Below, piece after piece: positions 54,278 through 64,000 of a DNA stretch of 64,000 bases. Source of the stretch: Adiantum capillus-veneris. Lineage: Eukaryota; Streptophyta; Polypodiopsida; Polypodiales; Pteridaceae. The stretch spans positions 128,937,182 to 129,001,181 of the forward strand of contig CM043967.1 in NCBI GenBank assembly GCA_014529385.2, given 5' to 3'. The position numbers were made by a program, and so were the translations under genes. The stretch's first letter is position 1; every line of letters begins with the position of its first letter. Under the pieces are notes generated by a model. It did no database searches. It was not told the origin of the DNA and saw only the letters and a list, made by a program, of their open reading frames with translations.

Positions 54278-55312
54278 CTTGGATATGGTTCTAGGTGGCT
54301 TATTTTGGCTCTAGATAATGTGTTTGATATTTCTATAATGTAAATTATTCAAGTGAAAAGTGTGGGTATTCTCATCCCGCTCGATAAGTTTGGGACATGC
54401 AGTAATTGTCTATTTACGGTGCCTGATCTGCGGCGATGTGTGCACCGCCCTAGAAGTGGTCAAAAATAGAATTTTGGGATGTGCAAATGTGCTTTGGGTA
54501 TCTAGGATCAAGAGTGAAAAATTTGGTGAATTTTGGAGTCCGTTTGGGGTTTTTCCTGCGAAGAATGCCCGTTAGGGGTCAAAACTAGCCAAAGCTGGGC
54601 CAAAAAAGGTCAAAAAATGGTCAAAAAGGGTGTGAAATGGCTTAAAATTTCCACATCACTCACGGTGCCGTGATGGTCCAGGCTGAGGGAGGACTTTAGA
54701 AGAGCAATATCAACACTTTCACCCCTCTGTGTGTAGGAGGAAGCAGGGTTCCTATAGGTGGTCTAGTGCAGTCCCGTCGCGTTCGCGTCCTGTTTTCGAG
54801 TGTGTGGAGGAGTGAATGAGAGATTTCTCTCTTCAATTTTGCACTTGGGAGAGTCTATGGAATTTTTGAGGTTTCCATGGATGTGGGTGTGCAAGGAATT
54901 GAGGGAAGAAGGTGCGGCTTTCTGCAAGACTATGTGACCCTGTATCGGTGCCATTAGGGTTGGCGCTACTTCAAAGAGTCCAACAGAGTGGAGTTTGGTG
55001 AAGCTTTTGCAATGGTTTGAGAGTGGCCTTTTGTGGCTGGAGTTTTTGGTTTTTTTATGGTTTTTCTTGTATATTTTGGTCACCAATCAAGCGTGATTTC
55101 AAGTGTTGATCACCTCGACTCACCTTGTAGTGTCTGCGTGCAGGCAAGGGCTTGTAGGTCGAGGCGTTTGGAGTTTGAATTGAGCTTGTGGGTAGATTTT
55201 TCAGGGATATTTTGAGTGGTGGTGTGTGCGGGTTGGAATTCAAGTAAATTCCTTGTGTGGTGTTGAGTTGTCTAGGTGTGTGAGTGTGCGCACGGCGTCT
55301 TGTGCTCCATCA
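54278..55312 (+). repeat. TR-GAG LTR 9, 5'-truncated right end of the array
   Basis: It begins CTTGGATATGGTTCTAGG, 82 bases or so into the LTR, right after gypsy2. It matches the array LTR to TCCATCA at 55312, then similarity stops. This marks the LTR 3' boundary and the right end of the array. Confidence 0.82.
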
Positions 55313-55640
55313 CCGTTTTGTTTCCAATGGGAGCATAAGGGGAGTGCCGCCGTTTGCAAGCCATACCAAGCGAGGCCGAGTGTGAGGATGAATGAGAGAG
55401 CATTAATTTGACAACGGGACATTGTGGAGAGCGAGGGCTGTAGTGGGGTAGACCAAGATGAGGAGGACGTTGTTTGGAGCATGAGAGAGCTTTGTTTGGG
55501 GTTGAACAAAACAAAGTTAGAGAGAGGAGAGAGAGTCATTATGCAACAGTAGCATTTTTTGCAAAGTGAGTGAGAGATATGTTTTCTTTTCTTTTTTTTT
55601 AAAGCCTTTAGAAAACCCACTAGGGGTGCATTCCCATGAT
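55313..55640. other. Right flank of the array, no gene seen
   Basis: This sequence is unrelated to the array. If the array arose at one integration, CCGTT (55313-55317) is the expected right target duplication; the left partner is outside the window. Confidence 0.4.
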
Positions 55641-55653
55641 TGAGAGATAGAGA

Positions 55654-55702
<49 letters not shown>

Positions 55703-55724
55703 TGCTCGGTGGAAGTTACCAAAA

Positions 55725-55789
<65 letters not shown>

Positions 55790-55916
55790 CCTCTAATAAA
55801 GAGAGACGATTAGGAGGAGGGGGGAGAGAGAGAGAGAGAGAGAGAGTTTTTCTCATTGCATTATCAGAGAGAGAGAAAGATGGGCTTCTCTGCTACAATA
55901 AATTGGAGAGAGAGAG
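55641..55916 (+). repeat. (GA)n microsatellite blocks
   Basis: Three purine-rich GA blocks (about 55641-55699, 55727-55788 and 55825-55848) are followed by shorter ones to 55916. They can form triplex DNA. Open frames across them are low-complexity artefacts. Confidence 0.9.
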
Positions 55917-56190
55917 AATCTATCTACAAATGCGCTTCCCTACAGGGTGTAAGTCAGCTCAGTGCAGTGCCCTATAGGATGTAATCCTTGAGTTTTTTGA
56001 AGTTATCGGCATCTACCATTGCAAAGTTTGAACCTCACAAAGTTGCCTCGACAAAATTTCTTGAAGACAAAAGATAAGTTTTGCTGCATTTGTTGTAAAA
56101 ACAATTCTAGTATTCACAGTTACATATTAATTTCACGGTGTCTCGTGCTATTCTCATATTTCCCTCTCTTTTGAAAATAAAGACAACGTT

Positions 56191-56193
<3 letters not shown>

Positions 56194-56263
<70 letters not shown>

Positions 56264-56273
56264 CCCCCCCCCC
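56194..56273 (+). repeat. (CT)33 tract followed by C13
   Basis: About 67 bases of CT end in 13 C. It is the reverse complement of the GA blocks 400 bp upstream. Confidence 0.92.
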
Positions 56274-56312
56274 TCTTGTTGAGTGATAAAGTGATTGTTT
56301 TGTAAATAGTCA

Positions 56313-57250
56313 TTGGTGAGGTGTGACACTCGTACTGCGGTTGTTTGTGACAAAGCGACTCAAAAACAAGTGATAAAAGAGTTTCATGAAAGCTTATGGG
56401 CTAAACATAGAGGAGTATGTGTAACCATTGTCAAGATCAAGGAACCATATTGGTGGAAAGGTATGTATAAAGATTTGGCTGAGTTTGTGGGTACATGTTT
56501 AATATGCCAACAATATTCTAATGTGTAACATCAAGATGGATTGCATCCCACCTATCTATTGGCTATGCACCTGATTACAATGCTAGTAGGAGTTTGGAAA
56601 ATGAGGTACACCATTCTTACTAGAGAAGATTTTACTAACCAAGTTGAAGGAAGAAAGTTTGCATACCAAAGCTACCAGTTTAGTATGCAAGTTCCTGCTT
56701 GAAGATGTTATTTCCAAGCATGAATGTGCTAGTAAAGTTCTCTTGATAGAGGAGAGTTGGATGCAGATGAATCTCATTATTTCTTTGCTTATTTGGGCAT
56801 TAAATTGGCACTCACTACATCATACAATCCAGAGGGTAACGGGAAAAGTGAAAGAGGAAATCCACCTATTGTTAGATCATTAGCAAATGCATGCCAAGGG
56901 AATCTTGGTTATTGTCCTAAACTCTTATCATTTTCTTTTTGGATTGATCGTACTACAACATTCTGTTATAGGGTTTATGCCATTTGAGTTGGTGTATGGT
57001 CTATAATGTCATGGGAAGAAGGTATGAATATAGAATATCTTCTTGCTTTATGCATTCATCAGCTTGAGAGGCATCAAGAAGATACCAAACAGGCTAAAGC
57101 CAAGCTCAAGGAAGCAAGGCTAAAGAATAACGCAACATTTAATGAAAAGCACAGGCTACGCCCTCATGCCCTTAAAGATGAGGATTGGGATCTTGTTTTT
57201 GATAATAGCCTGGAGAACCAATAAACTGCTATGGGAAAGATGTTTAAATG
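56313..57250 (+). pseudogene. Gypsy integrase relic
   Basis: An HHCC zinc finger (FHESLWAKHRG, CLICQQ) lies at 56313-56528. The distal integrase core (TTSYNPEGNGKSERGN, with the DDE Glu) lies in another frame at 56757-56987. A helical C-terminal segment (HQLERHQEDTKQAKAKLKEARLKN) lies at 57006-57224. The region between, holding the first two catalytic Asp residues, is missing or unrecognisable. It is an old fragment. Confidence 0.7.
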
Positions 57251-57880
57251 AATCCCCAAGGATGGTGCCTAATTTATAAAGAAGGAGAGATTCATAGTGG
57301 GTCTATTTCCCACAGTCAAGGTAAAAATTGAAGGGAGTGCACTCGCTACCTTATATGCTATTGATACTAGGGCTTCCTTGAAGTACAAGAAATTGGAGTG
57401 TATTCAGGGAGAGCTTCCTGTAGAGTTTCTAGACCTAAGGAGACAACACAAGCATCCACTATTAAACAGATTCCCAAGGTAACAACCAAGGTAATTGAAA
57501 AGTTAAATGAATCCTTAAGCAACTTGTAGAAATTCATCTTACACAAGCTGTAGGTCCCAATGGACAAACAAAGAAAGACAAGGAGCGAGAGCCACACCCT
57601 AGGCAAGTACTACAGTGTTGGAATTCTGGGGAGTCTGGGCATGGGATGTATAATTGTCCTTGGCCCAATGGGGGGCCACAAATACCAACTTGAATTGTGC
57701 AATTATGAATGTAGGTGAAGGAACTAGTCAGCAATAAATGCGTCTCCAAAGATCAAATGGACCAAGACCAGCTCCTCGAGGAGTGGAAGGAGTTCCACCT
57801 TTGTCAGATCCAATTGTGCATGTGATAGAGGTGAAAAATTCAAACGAGGTAGACATGCAAGCAAATGGCATTAAATTGTC
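57251..57880 (+). pseudogene. Gypsy1-family gag relic
   Basis: KKERFIVGLFPTVKVKIE and LKYKKLECIQGELP match gypsy1 gag at 39263-39400. Then ATTGAAAAGTTAAATGAATC and a zinc knuckle with its second Cys changed to Ser (CWNSGESGHGMYNC) match 39480-39650. It has many stops. It lies downstream of integrase, the reverse of normal order, so the two relics are either separate insertions or a rearrangement. Confidence 0.72.
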
Positions 57881-59210
57881 GCAGGGTATGCGGTTTGAAA
57901 GGTGAGCCCGGTCAGTGCCAGGTGCTAGCTATGGGAAAAGAGAGAAGAAGGATATGCTTGACACCACGCAATAGATTAATAACCACTTATAAGTGAAAAT
58001 GAATCACAAGAACAATTGAATTTTGATCACATGGATAAGAACCAACACTCAATTTCCAAAGGGGTGTCGTTAACGACACTGGTAATTCGATTAACTATAA
58101 GTTAAGGAGTTTAAGCTCCTTTAAAAAGGGTTTAAGCCCAATAAGCTAAGGATTTTAAGCTCCTTTACAAAAGGCTCACTAAATTTAAGCATCTATAATA
58201 AGATTAAGTGCCCGATGTTGTTGTTCATAAAGCTTATAACAATTACAACGAGGATGATGAAGGCGAAGCTCTCCTCCATCGCACACCTTCCTCAATTGCC
58301 GAGAGAGCTCTCAAAAAATCTTGTTCTCTTGATCTCTCTGATTGTTCTCCTCAAAAAGATTTTTCCCCTCCTATATGGGTGTTTGTCAGTCCCTTTTCTA
58401 TTTTTGACTTTTCCTCTATTTTTCGTTTACTTTTTTGCATGTGAAGCTCGTCCTACTATCCTCAGATTTTCTTGGTACCCAAGTATATACATGAGTAATC
58501 CCTTCTCTATTGGGGCACCGATGGCAACGTCGGGTCCCCCCAACCTTCCCTTCAAAAGTATTAGGCCCTTAAGGGCTTGTGAGAATGCACCCCAATCTTC
58601 CACGTCATCAATAAGTGTGCACCACCCACTGGCCATTGTTGAACAACACCAGCCACCTCCACTCGCCAAAAAAGTCTTCAACGTCATCCAACATCACCAA
58701 ATCCGCCACAAGGAGCACCGTGAGGGCACCCACTATAGCTCCATGTGATGAGATCTCCCAAGGAACTCTCACTTCATTGTGATGTTCATACAATGCTGAC
58801 ATTGTGGCTCAACTACCCCTCTTTGGCTCACACTCCCTAATGTGGGACAATAGTCACTACCATGTTGCATGTCGTGGTTGATTACTCCCTTAAGGCTTCA
58901 AAACTCCTTCAAGTTTGCACTAGGAAAAATCTTTGTCTATTGCACTTTTTAATTTGCAAACAAGATTTCGCTCGAGAATCCAATTCCCATTCTATAAAGC
59001 CACTATGGAGTGCATGCTCCGAACTCTGATCCTCCCATACCTTACCGCATTTTGACATTGCCGAGCTCATCAACTAAGGCAATCAAACCATAAAAAATCA
59101 TATGGCACCACCGAGATAGTAACCATCGTAAACTTCAACACACAATATCTTACCGACCCGAATTTTGATTGGAAAGTTGTAAATTCTTACAATCTTCATA
59201 CAGAGCACAC
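57881..59210. other. Unassigned 1.3 kb, no gene supported
   Basis: It contains a perfect 16-bp palindrome GTGTCGTTAACGACAC (about 58064-58079) and three short hairpins with a TTTAAG loop near 58106-58165. The two overlapping frames at 58208-58748 lack family features. Nothing else is recognised. Confidence 0.4.
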
Positions 59211-59215
59211 TTCAT
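59211..59215. other. Candidate target duplication TTCAT (copia2)
   Basis: These are the five bases before the copia2 LTR. The partner should lie beyond 64000. Confidence 0.45.
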
Positions 59216-59407
59216 TGAAGGAGTACGAGCGGAAGTGCGACGCGAGAGAGATTGCGAGAAGAAGAGCACGACGATATGGTGAACTCGCTCTACTGTAATG
59301 TGTAGAGCATAGTGAGTTCTTATTAGGTTTTTACAAAAGAATATGTGTACATACCTAGCGGCCCGCCCACTTACCTGGGCGACCACATTGGGCTTTATAC
59401 CCCAACA
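59216..59407 (-). repeat. Copia2 3' LTR (192 bp)
   Basis: It runs TGAAGGAGTACG...TACCCCAACA on the plus strand and is nearly identical to both copia1 LTRs. ACCTCCCAC (59408) is the minus-strand purine tract. Confidence 0.92.
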
Positions 59408-59484
59408 ACCTCCCACTTAAAGTCCAATGTCGTACTTTAAGTGTGAGAGAAGCTAATATACAAGAGATGTAGAGAAGTGATGTA

Positions 59485-60112
59485 CTACCCTACACCTAAC
59501 TGCTTGCGAAAATGCGCAAAGCTCTCTGAGGGAAGTCCTTTTGTAAGTAGATCAGCAGGATTTTCTGAGGTGTGAACTTTGACAAGCTGAATTTTCTTAT
59601 CCTCGAGCATTTCCCAGATGAAATGATACTTCACATCCACATGCTTTGTCTTTGAGTGATAAACTGGATTGCGAGCCAATTGTATAGCACTTTGACTATC
59701 ACAATATAACACAGACATCTCTTCTTTGATTCCCAAATCTGTTACTAGTCGATTAAGCCAAATTGATTCTTTGCATGCCTCTGATGTTGCAACATATTCA
59801 GCCTCTGTAGTAGACTGAGTAACAAAATCTTGTAATCTAGAACGCCATGATACTGCTCCACCAGCCAATGTAAAGACATACCCTGACGTAGACCTTCGGT
59901 TGTCTAAGTCACCTGCATAATCTGAGTCTGTAAAACCCTTTACACTTAGCTCCTGACTCCCATAGAATATACACATACTCTTTGTAGCTTTCAGGTATCT
60001 CAATATTCCTTTCACTGCCTCCCAATGTTTCTTGCCTAGGTTTGACATGTATCGACTTACTACTCCCACTGCAAATGCAATGTTTGGGCGAGTAGCAATC
60101 ATTGCATACCCA
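59485..60112 (-). pseudogene. Copia2 RNase H
   Basis: It reads FTDSDYAGDLDNRRS, STTEAEYVATSEAC and YCDSQSAIQLARN, with catalytic D, E and D. It ends SFAHFRKQLGVG. A 10-nt deletion in SAVGSLIYTMIATR (near 60110) puts it out of frame with RT. Confidence 0.85.
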
Positions 60113-61235
60113 CTGCAGACGCATATGGAATCTTATCCATTTCAGCCTGTTCTTCCTCAGACACAGGACAATCTTGTTTGCTAAGTTTCACATATGGTGG
60201 CAATGGAACACTCAGTGCCTTTCCCTTCTCCATATTGAAACGTTGCAAAACCTTGTCAATATACTCTGTTTGAGATAACCAAATCAACTTCTTTGATCTG
60301 TCTCTCTCAATGCGCATACCAAGTATATGACTTGCCTCACCCATGTCTTTCATGTCAAACGATTTTGCCATCTTTGTCTTCAAAGCTGAAATTTCTTCCA
60401 AGTGCTTGCCAGCAATCAACATGTCATCCACATACAAAATAAGGATCAGCCAACTACCATCCTTAGCCTTCTTTGTATATAGACAGTGATCGAACTCACT
60501 ACGTTTGTAGCCTTGAGAAAGCATAAACTTGTGGAATTTATGGTACCATGCCCTCGGTGATTGTTTTAAGCCATAAAGACTCTTTAACAACTGGCATACC
60601 CAATCTTCCTTGCCTTTCTCAACAAACCCTTCTGGCTGCTGCATGTAAATTTCCACATCTAAATCACCATGCAAGAACGCTGTCTTGACATCCATTTGGT
60701 GCAACACCAAATCTAATATGGCAACCAATGCAAGAAAGCATCTCACTGTAGTCATCTTGACCACCGGAGAGAAGACTTCATCAAAGTCAATGCCTTGTTC
60801 TTGCTTAAAGCCCTTGGCAACAAGCCTTGCTTTGTACTTTGGCTGACTATCATGAGCGGTGATCTTATACCTGTAAACCCATTTATAGGGTAGAGCCTTT
60901 TTGCCCCGTGGTAATTTAACTAGCTTCCATGTCTGGTTTTTATGCAGAGCCCTCATCTCTGACTGCATGGCCAATTGCCAATTCTCGGAGTCCTTCATTT
61001 GCACTGCTTCCTTGTAACATGAAGACTCATTGCAATCAGTCAACATGACATAGTTCATAGATGGAACAAACCTATCAGGAGGTTGTGTGATACGTCTAGA
61101 TCTACACACAATAGGTGGCTCAGGGTCAGCCACAACCTGTGGTTCCACTCTATCCTGTCCTTGCTCCTCTTGAGCCCTGACATTTTGTCTTGCACGTGCA
61201 GGTCCATCTTCTTGGAAGACAACTCTTCTAATCTC
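60099..61235 (-). pseudogene. Copia2 reverse transcriptase
   Basis: A 349-codon open frame (from 61148) holds WVYRYKI, KARLVAKGF, MDVKTAFLHGDL, LYGLKQSPRAWY and catalytic LYVDDMLIAGK. The upstream linker (EIRRVVFQED) is separated from integrase by a TAG near 61236 after PKRA. All RT motifs are intact. Confidence 0.88.
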
Positions 61236-62135
61236 CTAAGCCCTCTTTGGTTTAGAATGATATTTGGATTCATTAAAGTGAACATCATTGCTACGGACAA
61301 CCTTTTTGGATTCGGGATCCCAAAGTCTGTACCCCATCTCACCAGAATTACCATAGCCTAGAAAGATGCACTTTCTACTCTTTGGCTCAAGTTTGTTCCT
61401 AAATTCCTTTGGAACGTGAGTATATGCCTCACAGCCAAAGACTCTGAGATGTTTGTATGAGGGCATTTTGCCTGACCATACCATCTCTGGCACTGAATCC
61501 TTCTGCAAAACCTTGCTAGGAGATCTATTTACAAGATGAACAGCTGTTGATACAGCTTCAGCCCAAAACCCATTTGGCAGTTGTGCATTAGACAACATAC
61601 TTCTGACCTTCTCTTGTATGGTCCTATTCATCCTCTCAGCAACACCATTTTGCGGAGGATTGTAAGGAGCAGTAAGTTCACGTTTTATACCTTTTGACTC
61701 ACAAAATTCCTGAAAGGCCTTTGAAACATACTCTCCACCATTGTCAGTGCGTAAGCATTTAAGCTTCTTGCCACTCTGATTCTCCACAAGTGTCACAAAC
61801 GTTTTGAAAACACTAAAGGCTTCATCCTTGTGCTTGAGAAAGTAAACCCATACTTTCCTCGAGTAATCATCTATAAATGTCATAAAGTAAGAAGCTCCCC
61901 CTAGAGATAGGTTAGGCATAGGTCCACACAAATCACTATGAACAAGTGCCAACTGTGTATCTCTTCTACTGCTTCTATGCTTATGTGGCTGCTGTGTTTG
62001 CTTACCATACAGACAATGTTCACAAAATTCAAAATCATTAAATGAAAAGCCAGGCAAATAACCAGAACGAGACAAGATTTCCATTCCCTTCTTGGACATA
62101 TGTCCTAACCGGCTATGCCACAAAGAAACGTTCGG
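61236..62135 (-). pseudogene. Copia2 integrase
   Basis: The pre-integrase zinc finger (LWHSRLGHM, FCEHCLYGK) leads into the rve core with D in LVHSDLCGPM, D in LRTDNGGEYV and E in NGVAERMN. The C-terminal part matches copia1 (VFGCEAYTHVPKEF). A TAG near 62133 (CAG in copia1) separates it from gag-protease. Confidence 0.88.
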
Positions 62136-63410
62136 CTACTCGGTTACATTGATTACATTTTTAGAGACATTTGATACATAAATCATGTAAAGTCCTCCAG
62201 ACTTTACTCCATGTGCTACTGTCATAGAACCCTTGGATATCTTCCACATGTTCTGTCCAAAAGTGGTGACGTAGCCAGCATCATCAAGTAAACCTGTGTT
62301 GATCAAGCTCTTTGTAATTGCGGGAACATGTCTCACATTCTTCAGCGTGAAAGAAGAGCCATTCTGAAACTTCAATTGAACATCTCCAACACCTAACATC
62401 TCACATGTCTGCCCATTGCCTAGCCGAACATGATCTTTAGTGGTCACATAAGAAGTAAACCACTCCTTGTTCAGTACATTTCCATCAGATGTTGTAAGAA
62501 GAGCTGAGTCCATTGTATTCTTCAAGAAGTAGATGTCTCCTGACACTAGACTGTCATCCTCTGCAACAGTGTTTGTCACATTTATTTCTTGAATCTTCAC
62601 TAAGGACTTGTTCTTCTCACCATGGTCTTCAGCTTTCTCTTTACCTTTTTCTGCTTTCCATTCTCTACAGTCTCTTTTCATGTGACCCTTCTTGCCACAA
62701 TGGTAGCATTCTATGTCACTCTTGCCTTTAGCACTGCGGGACTTGCTACGAGACTGATTCCTCTTTCCACCTTTGTACTTTTCTTTGGTCCTTCCCCTGA
62801 CAACTAAGGCTGTTCCTTTGCCTTTGTCCATTGTCTTTCTATTGGTTTCTTCAGTAATCAGACTTCCTTCTACACCTGCTATGTTCAAACCATCTGGAGG
62901 TGCAGAATTACTCAAAGCTGTGCGAAAAGTGTCCCAACTTTCTGGCAATGTGATCAACAGGAACATAGCTCTAACAGGTTCATCAAACTTGACACCTTGA
63001 GCTGACAAGTGACTATAGATTGTGTTCAATTCATTCAGATGATTAGACATAGGTGTCCCTTCTTTCATCTTCAAGTCAACAAGCTTCTTAAGCCAGTATA
63101 CCTGTGAAGCTGCACTCTGCTTCTCATAAAGATCACTCAGCTTTAACCATGCTTGATAAGCCGACATCTCGTCTGCTACATTGAAGTAAACGCTTTCTGC
63201 CAAAGTCAGCATAATGGTAGAAAGTGCCAATTCATCCATTTCGCTCCATTCATCTTTGTCCATATCTTCTGGTTTTATCCCCTTGCGCTTTATAGGTTTT
63301 ATATGCTTCTTTTGTACCAACACGTGCCAAATCTTCTTCTTCCACAATGGGAAATTGGTTCCATCCAGCTTCTTGATATTGTAAAGAGCAGTGTCCTGTG
63401 ATCCAGCCAT
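62136..63410 (-). pseudogene. Copia2 gag and protease remnant
   Basis: ATG at 63410 (MAGSQDTALYNIKKLDGTNF). Residues 1-200 are a copia gag with the UBN2-type pattern (WLKLSDLY, LLITLPESW). A CX2CX4HX4C knuckle (CYHCGKKGHMKRDC) lies at residues 235-248. The protease region follows, but near residues 309-316 some 15 codons including DSGAS are missing relative to copia1 (33001 on), so the aspartic protease cannot work. It ends NVINVTE at TAG. Confidence 0.88.
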
Positions 63411-64000
63411 AGCTACGCTTCACAGTAGTTTACTTTCCTGGGAAAAATTCGGCAGAGTTTCCCCTGTAAACTGACCTCTGAAACAATATCAACCTGTCAA
63501 ATGAACCAAGAAAGCTTCAGATTCTGCATAAATTTTCACAGAGTCTCCTTTGTAAAATGGCTCTGGTGTACTAAAAACAGACCAAAAAACAGCTCAAAAA
63601 ACACTGTCTCTCTGACACTGTAACCTGTGGGTAAACCTGTCCTGCACCTGTACTGTCTCTCACTGAGCATAGACTGTGACAATGCCTCAACAGCAGTAAA
63701 GCAAAGATGCAATCCCAACTATCTAACTCACAGCCAATACATCCTAGCTGCCTATCTAAGGGTGCTCGAGGGATCGCTCCAAGACCTGTATCACCGAAAG
63801 GATCTCAACATTCGAGAATCCCCCAGCTCAATAAAACCTCACTCGACCCTCAACAAAGGCTGCAGTAAATCTGACAGTACATAGACTTCCCACAAAGTCA
63901 TACATCCACAAATTTCCCACTGTATACTGTAACCGCTGCAGCGGTTGTTTGCTGCGTGACTCACAGCCAGCAAACCCTCAACAGACATACATCATCTCTG
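63411..64000 (-). other. Copia2 leader (untranslated), running off the window
   Basis: It is similar to the two copia1 leader pieces (32162-32326 and 35490-36376). It carries a perfect 16-bp palindrome AACCGCTGCAGCGGTT (63931-63946) and GTTTGCTG...CAGCAAAC arms beside it. No gene is seen. Confidence 0.75.

Larger units (their letters stand above)
59216..64000 (-). mobile_element. Copia2: Ty1/copia element, cut by the window edge
   Basis: It has the same family and orientation as copia1 but is colinear: 3' LTR, purine tract, RNase H, RT, integrase, gag and leader from left to right. By comparison with copia1 its PBS and 5' LTR should fall about 500 bp past the window. It has two nonsense codons, one frameshift and a protease active-site deletion. 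Confidence 0.92.

Noticed and set aside
55240-55977. Frames of up to 160 codons over the GA tracts
   Set aside because: They are Ser-Leu or Arg-Glu dipeptide runs produced by the microsatellite.
58208-58748. Two overlapping frames of 78 and 177 codons as a host gene
   Set aside because: They have no recognisable domain, splice structure or codon signal, and overlapping frames compete with each other.

Overview
This is a land-plant nuclear window made almost entirely of LTR retrotransposons; I see no cellular gene, tRNA, rRNA or CRISPR array. The elements (Ty3/gypsy Tat-like with a second RNase H, a chromodomain Ty3/gypsy, and Ty1/copia with an initiator-Met tRNA primer site) point to a plant with a large repeat-rich genome. 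The sequence does not tell me which lineage.

Region 1 (1-27300) is a tandem array of a gag-only element of about 3.3 kb. Each monomer has a Ty3-like gag domain, an acidic linker, an unrecognised C-terminal domain of about 280 residues and a noncoding stretch of about 1.1 kb. I interpret the noncoding stretch as an LTR: it ends TCCATCA, is followed by a primer-binding-site-like TGGCGATCCC...GGGGAG, and is preceded by a 9-nt purine tract and TG. Eight gag starts lie in one orientation. Monomers alternate as types a and b, giving a 7098-bp higher-order repeat, present as two full copies and a third that diverges. Types c, d and e follow. The array runs off the left edge. No protease, reverse transcriptase, RNase H or integrase is present, so it is a non-autonomous element of the terminal-repeat-with-GAG (TR-GAG) kind.

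Region 2 (27301-54277) is a nest of insertions within the array. The outer element is a chromodomain Ty3/gypsy element (gypsy2). Its 5' LTR was split by a Tat-like Ty3/gypsy element (gypsy1, 30478-46688, target duplication AGTAG). The 5' LTR of gypsy1 was in turn split by a Ty1/copia element (30990-36580, minus strand, target duplication CCTAC). The copia element is itself rearranged, with about 3 kb of its coding region inverted.

Region 3 (54278-55312) is the last 1.03 kb of an array LTR, ending exactly at TCCATCA. Unrelated flank follows, with long GA and CT microsatellites (55641-56273), a decayed gypsy integrase/gag relic (56313-57880) and about 1.3 kb without recognisable features.

Region 4 (59216-64000) is a second member of the same copia family on the minus strand, more complete but missing its protease active site and cut by the window edge.

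Every element carries stops, frameshifts or deletions. The best candidate for something undescribed is the 7.1-kb higher-order gag-only array, with its unknown conserved C-terminal domain and an in-frame UAG before it.
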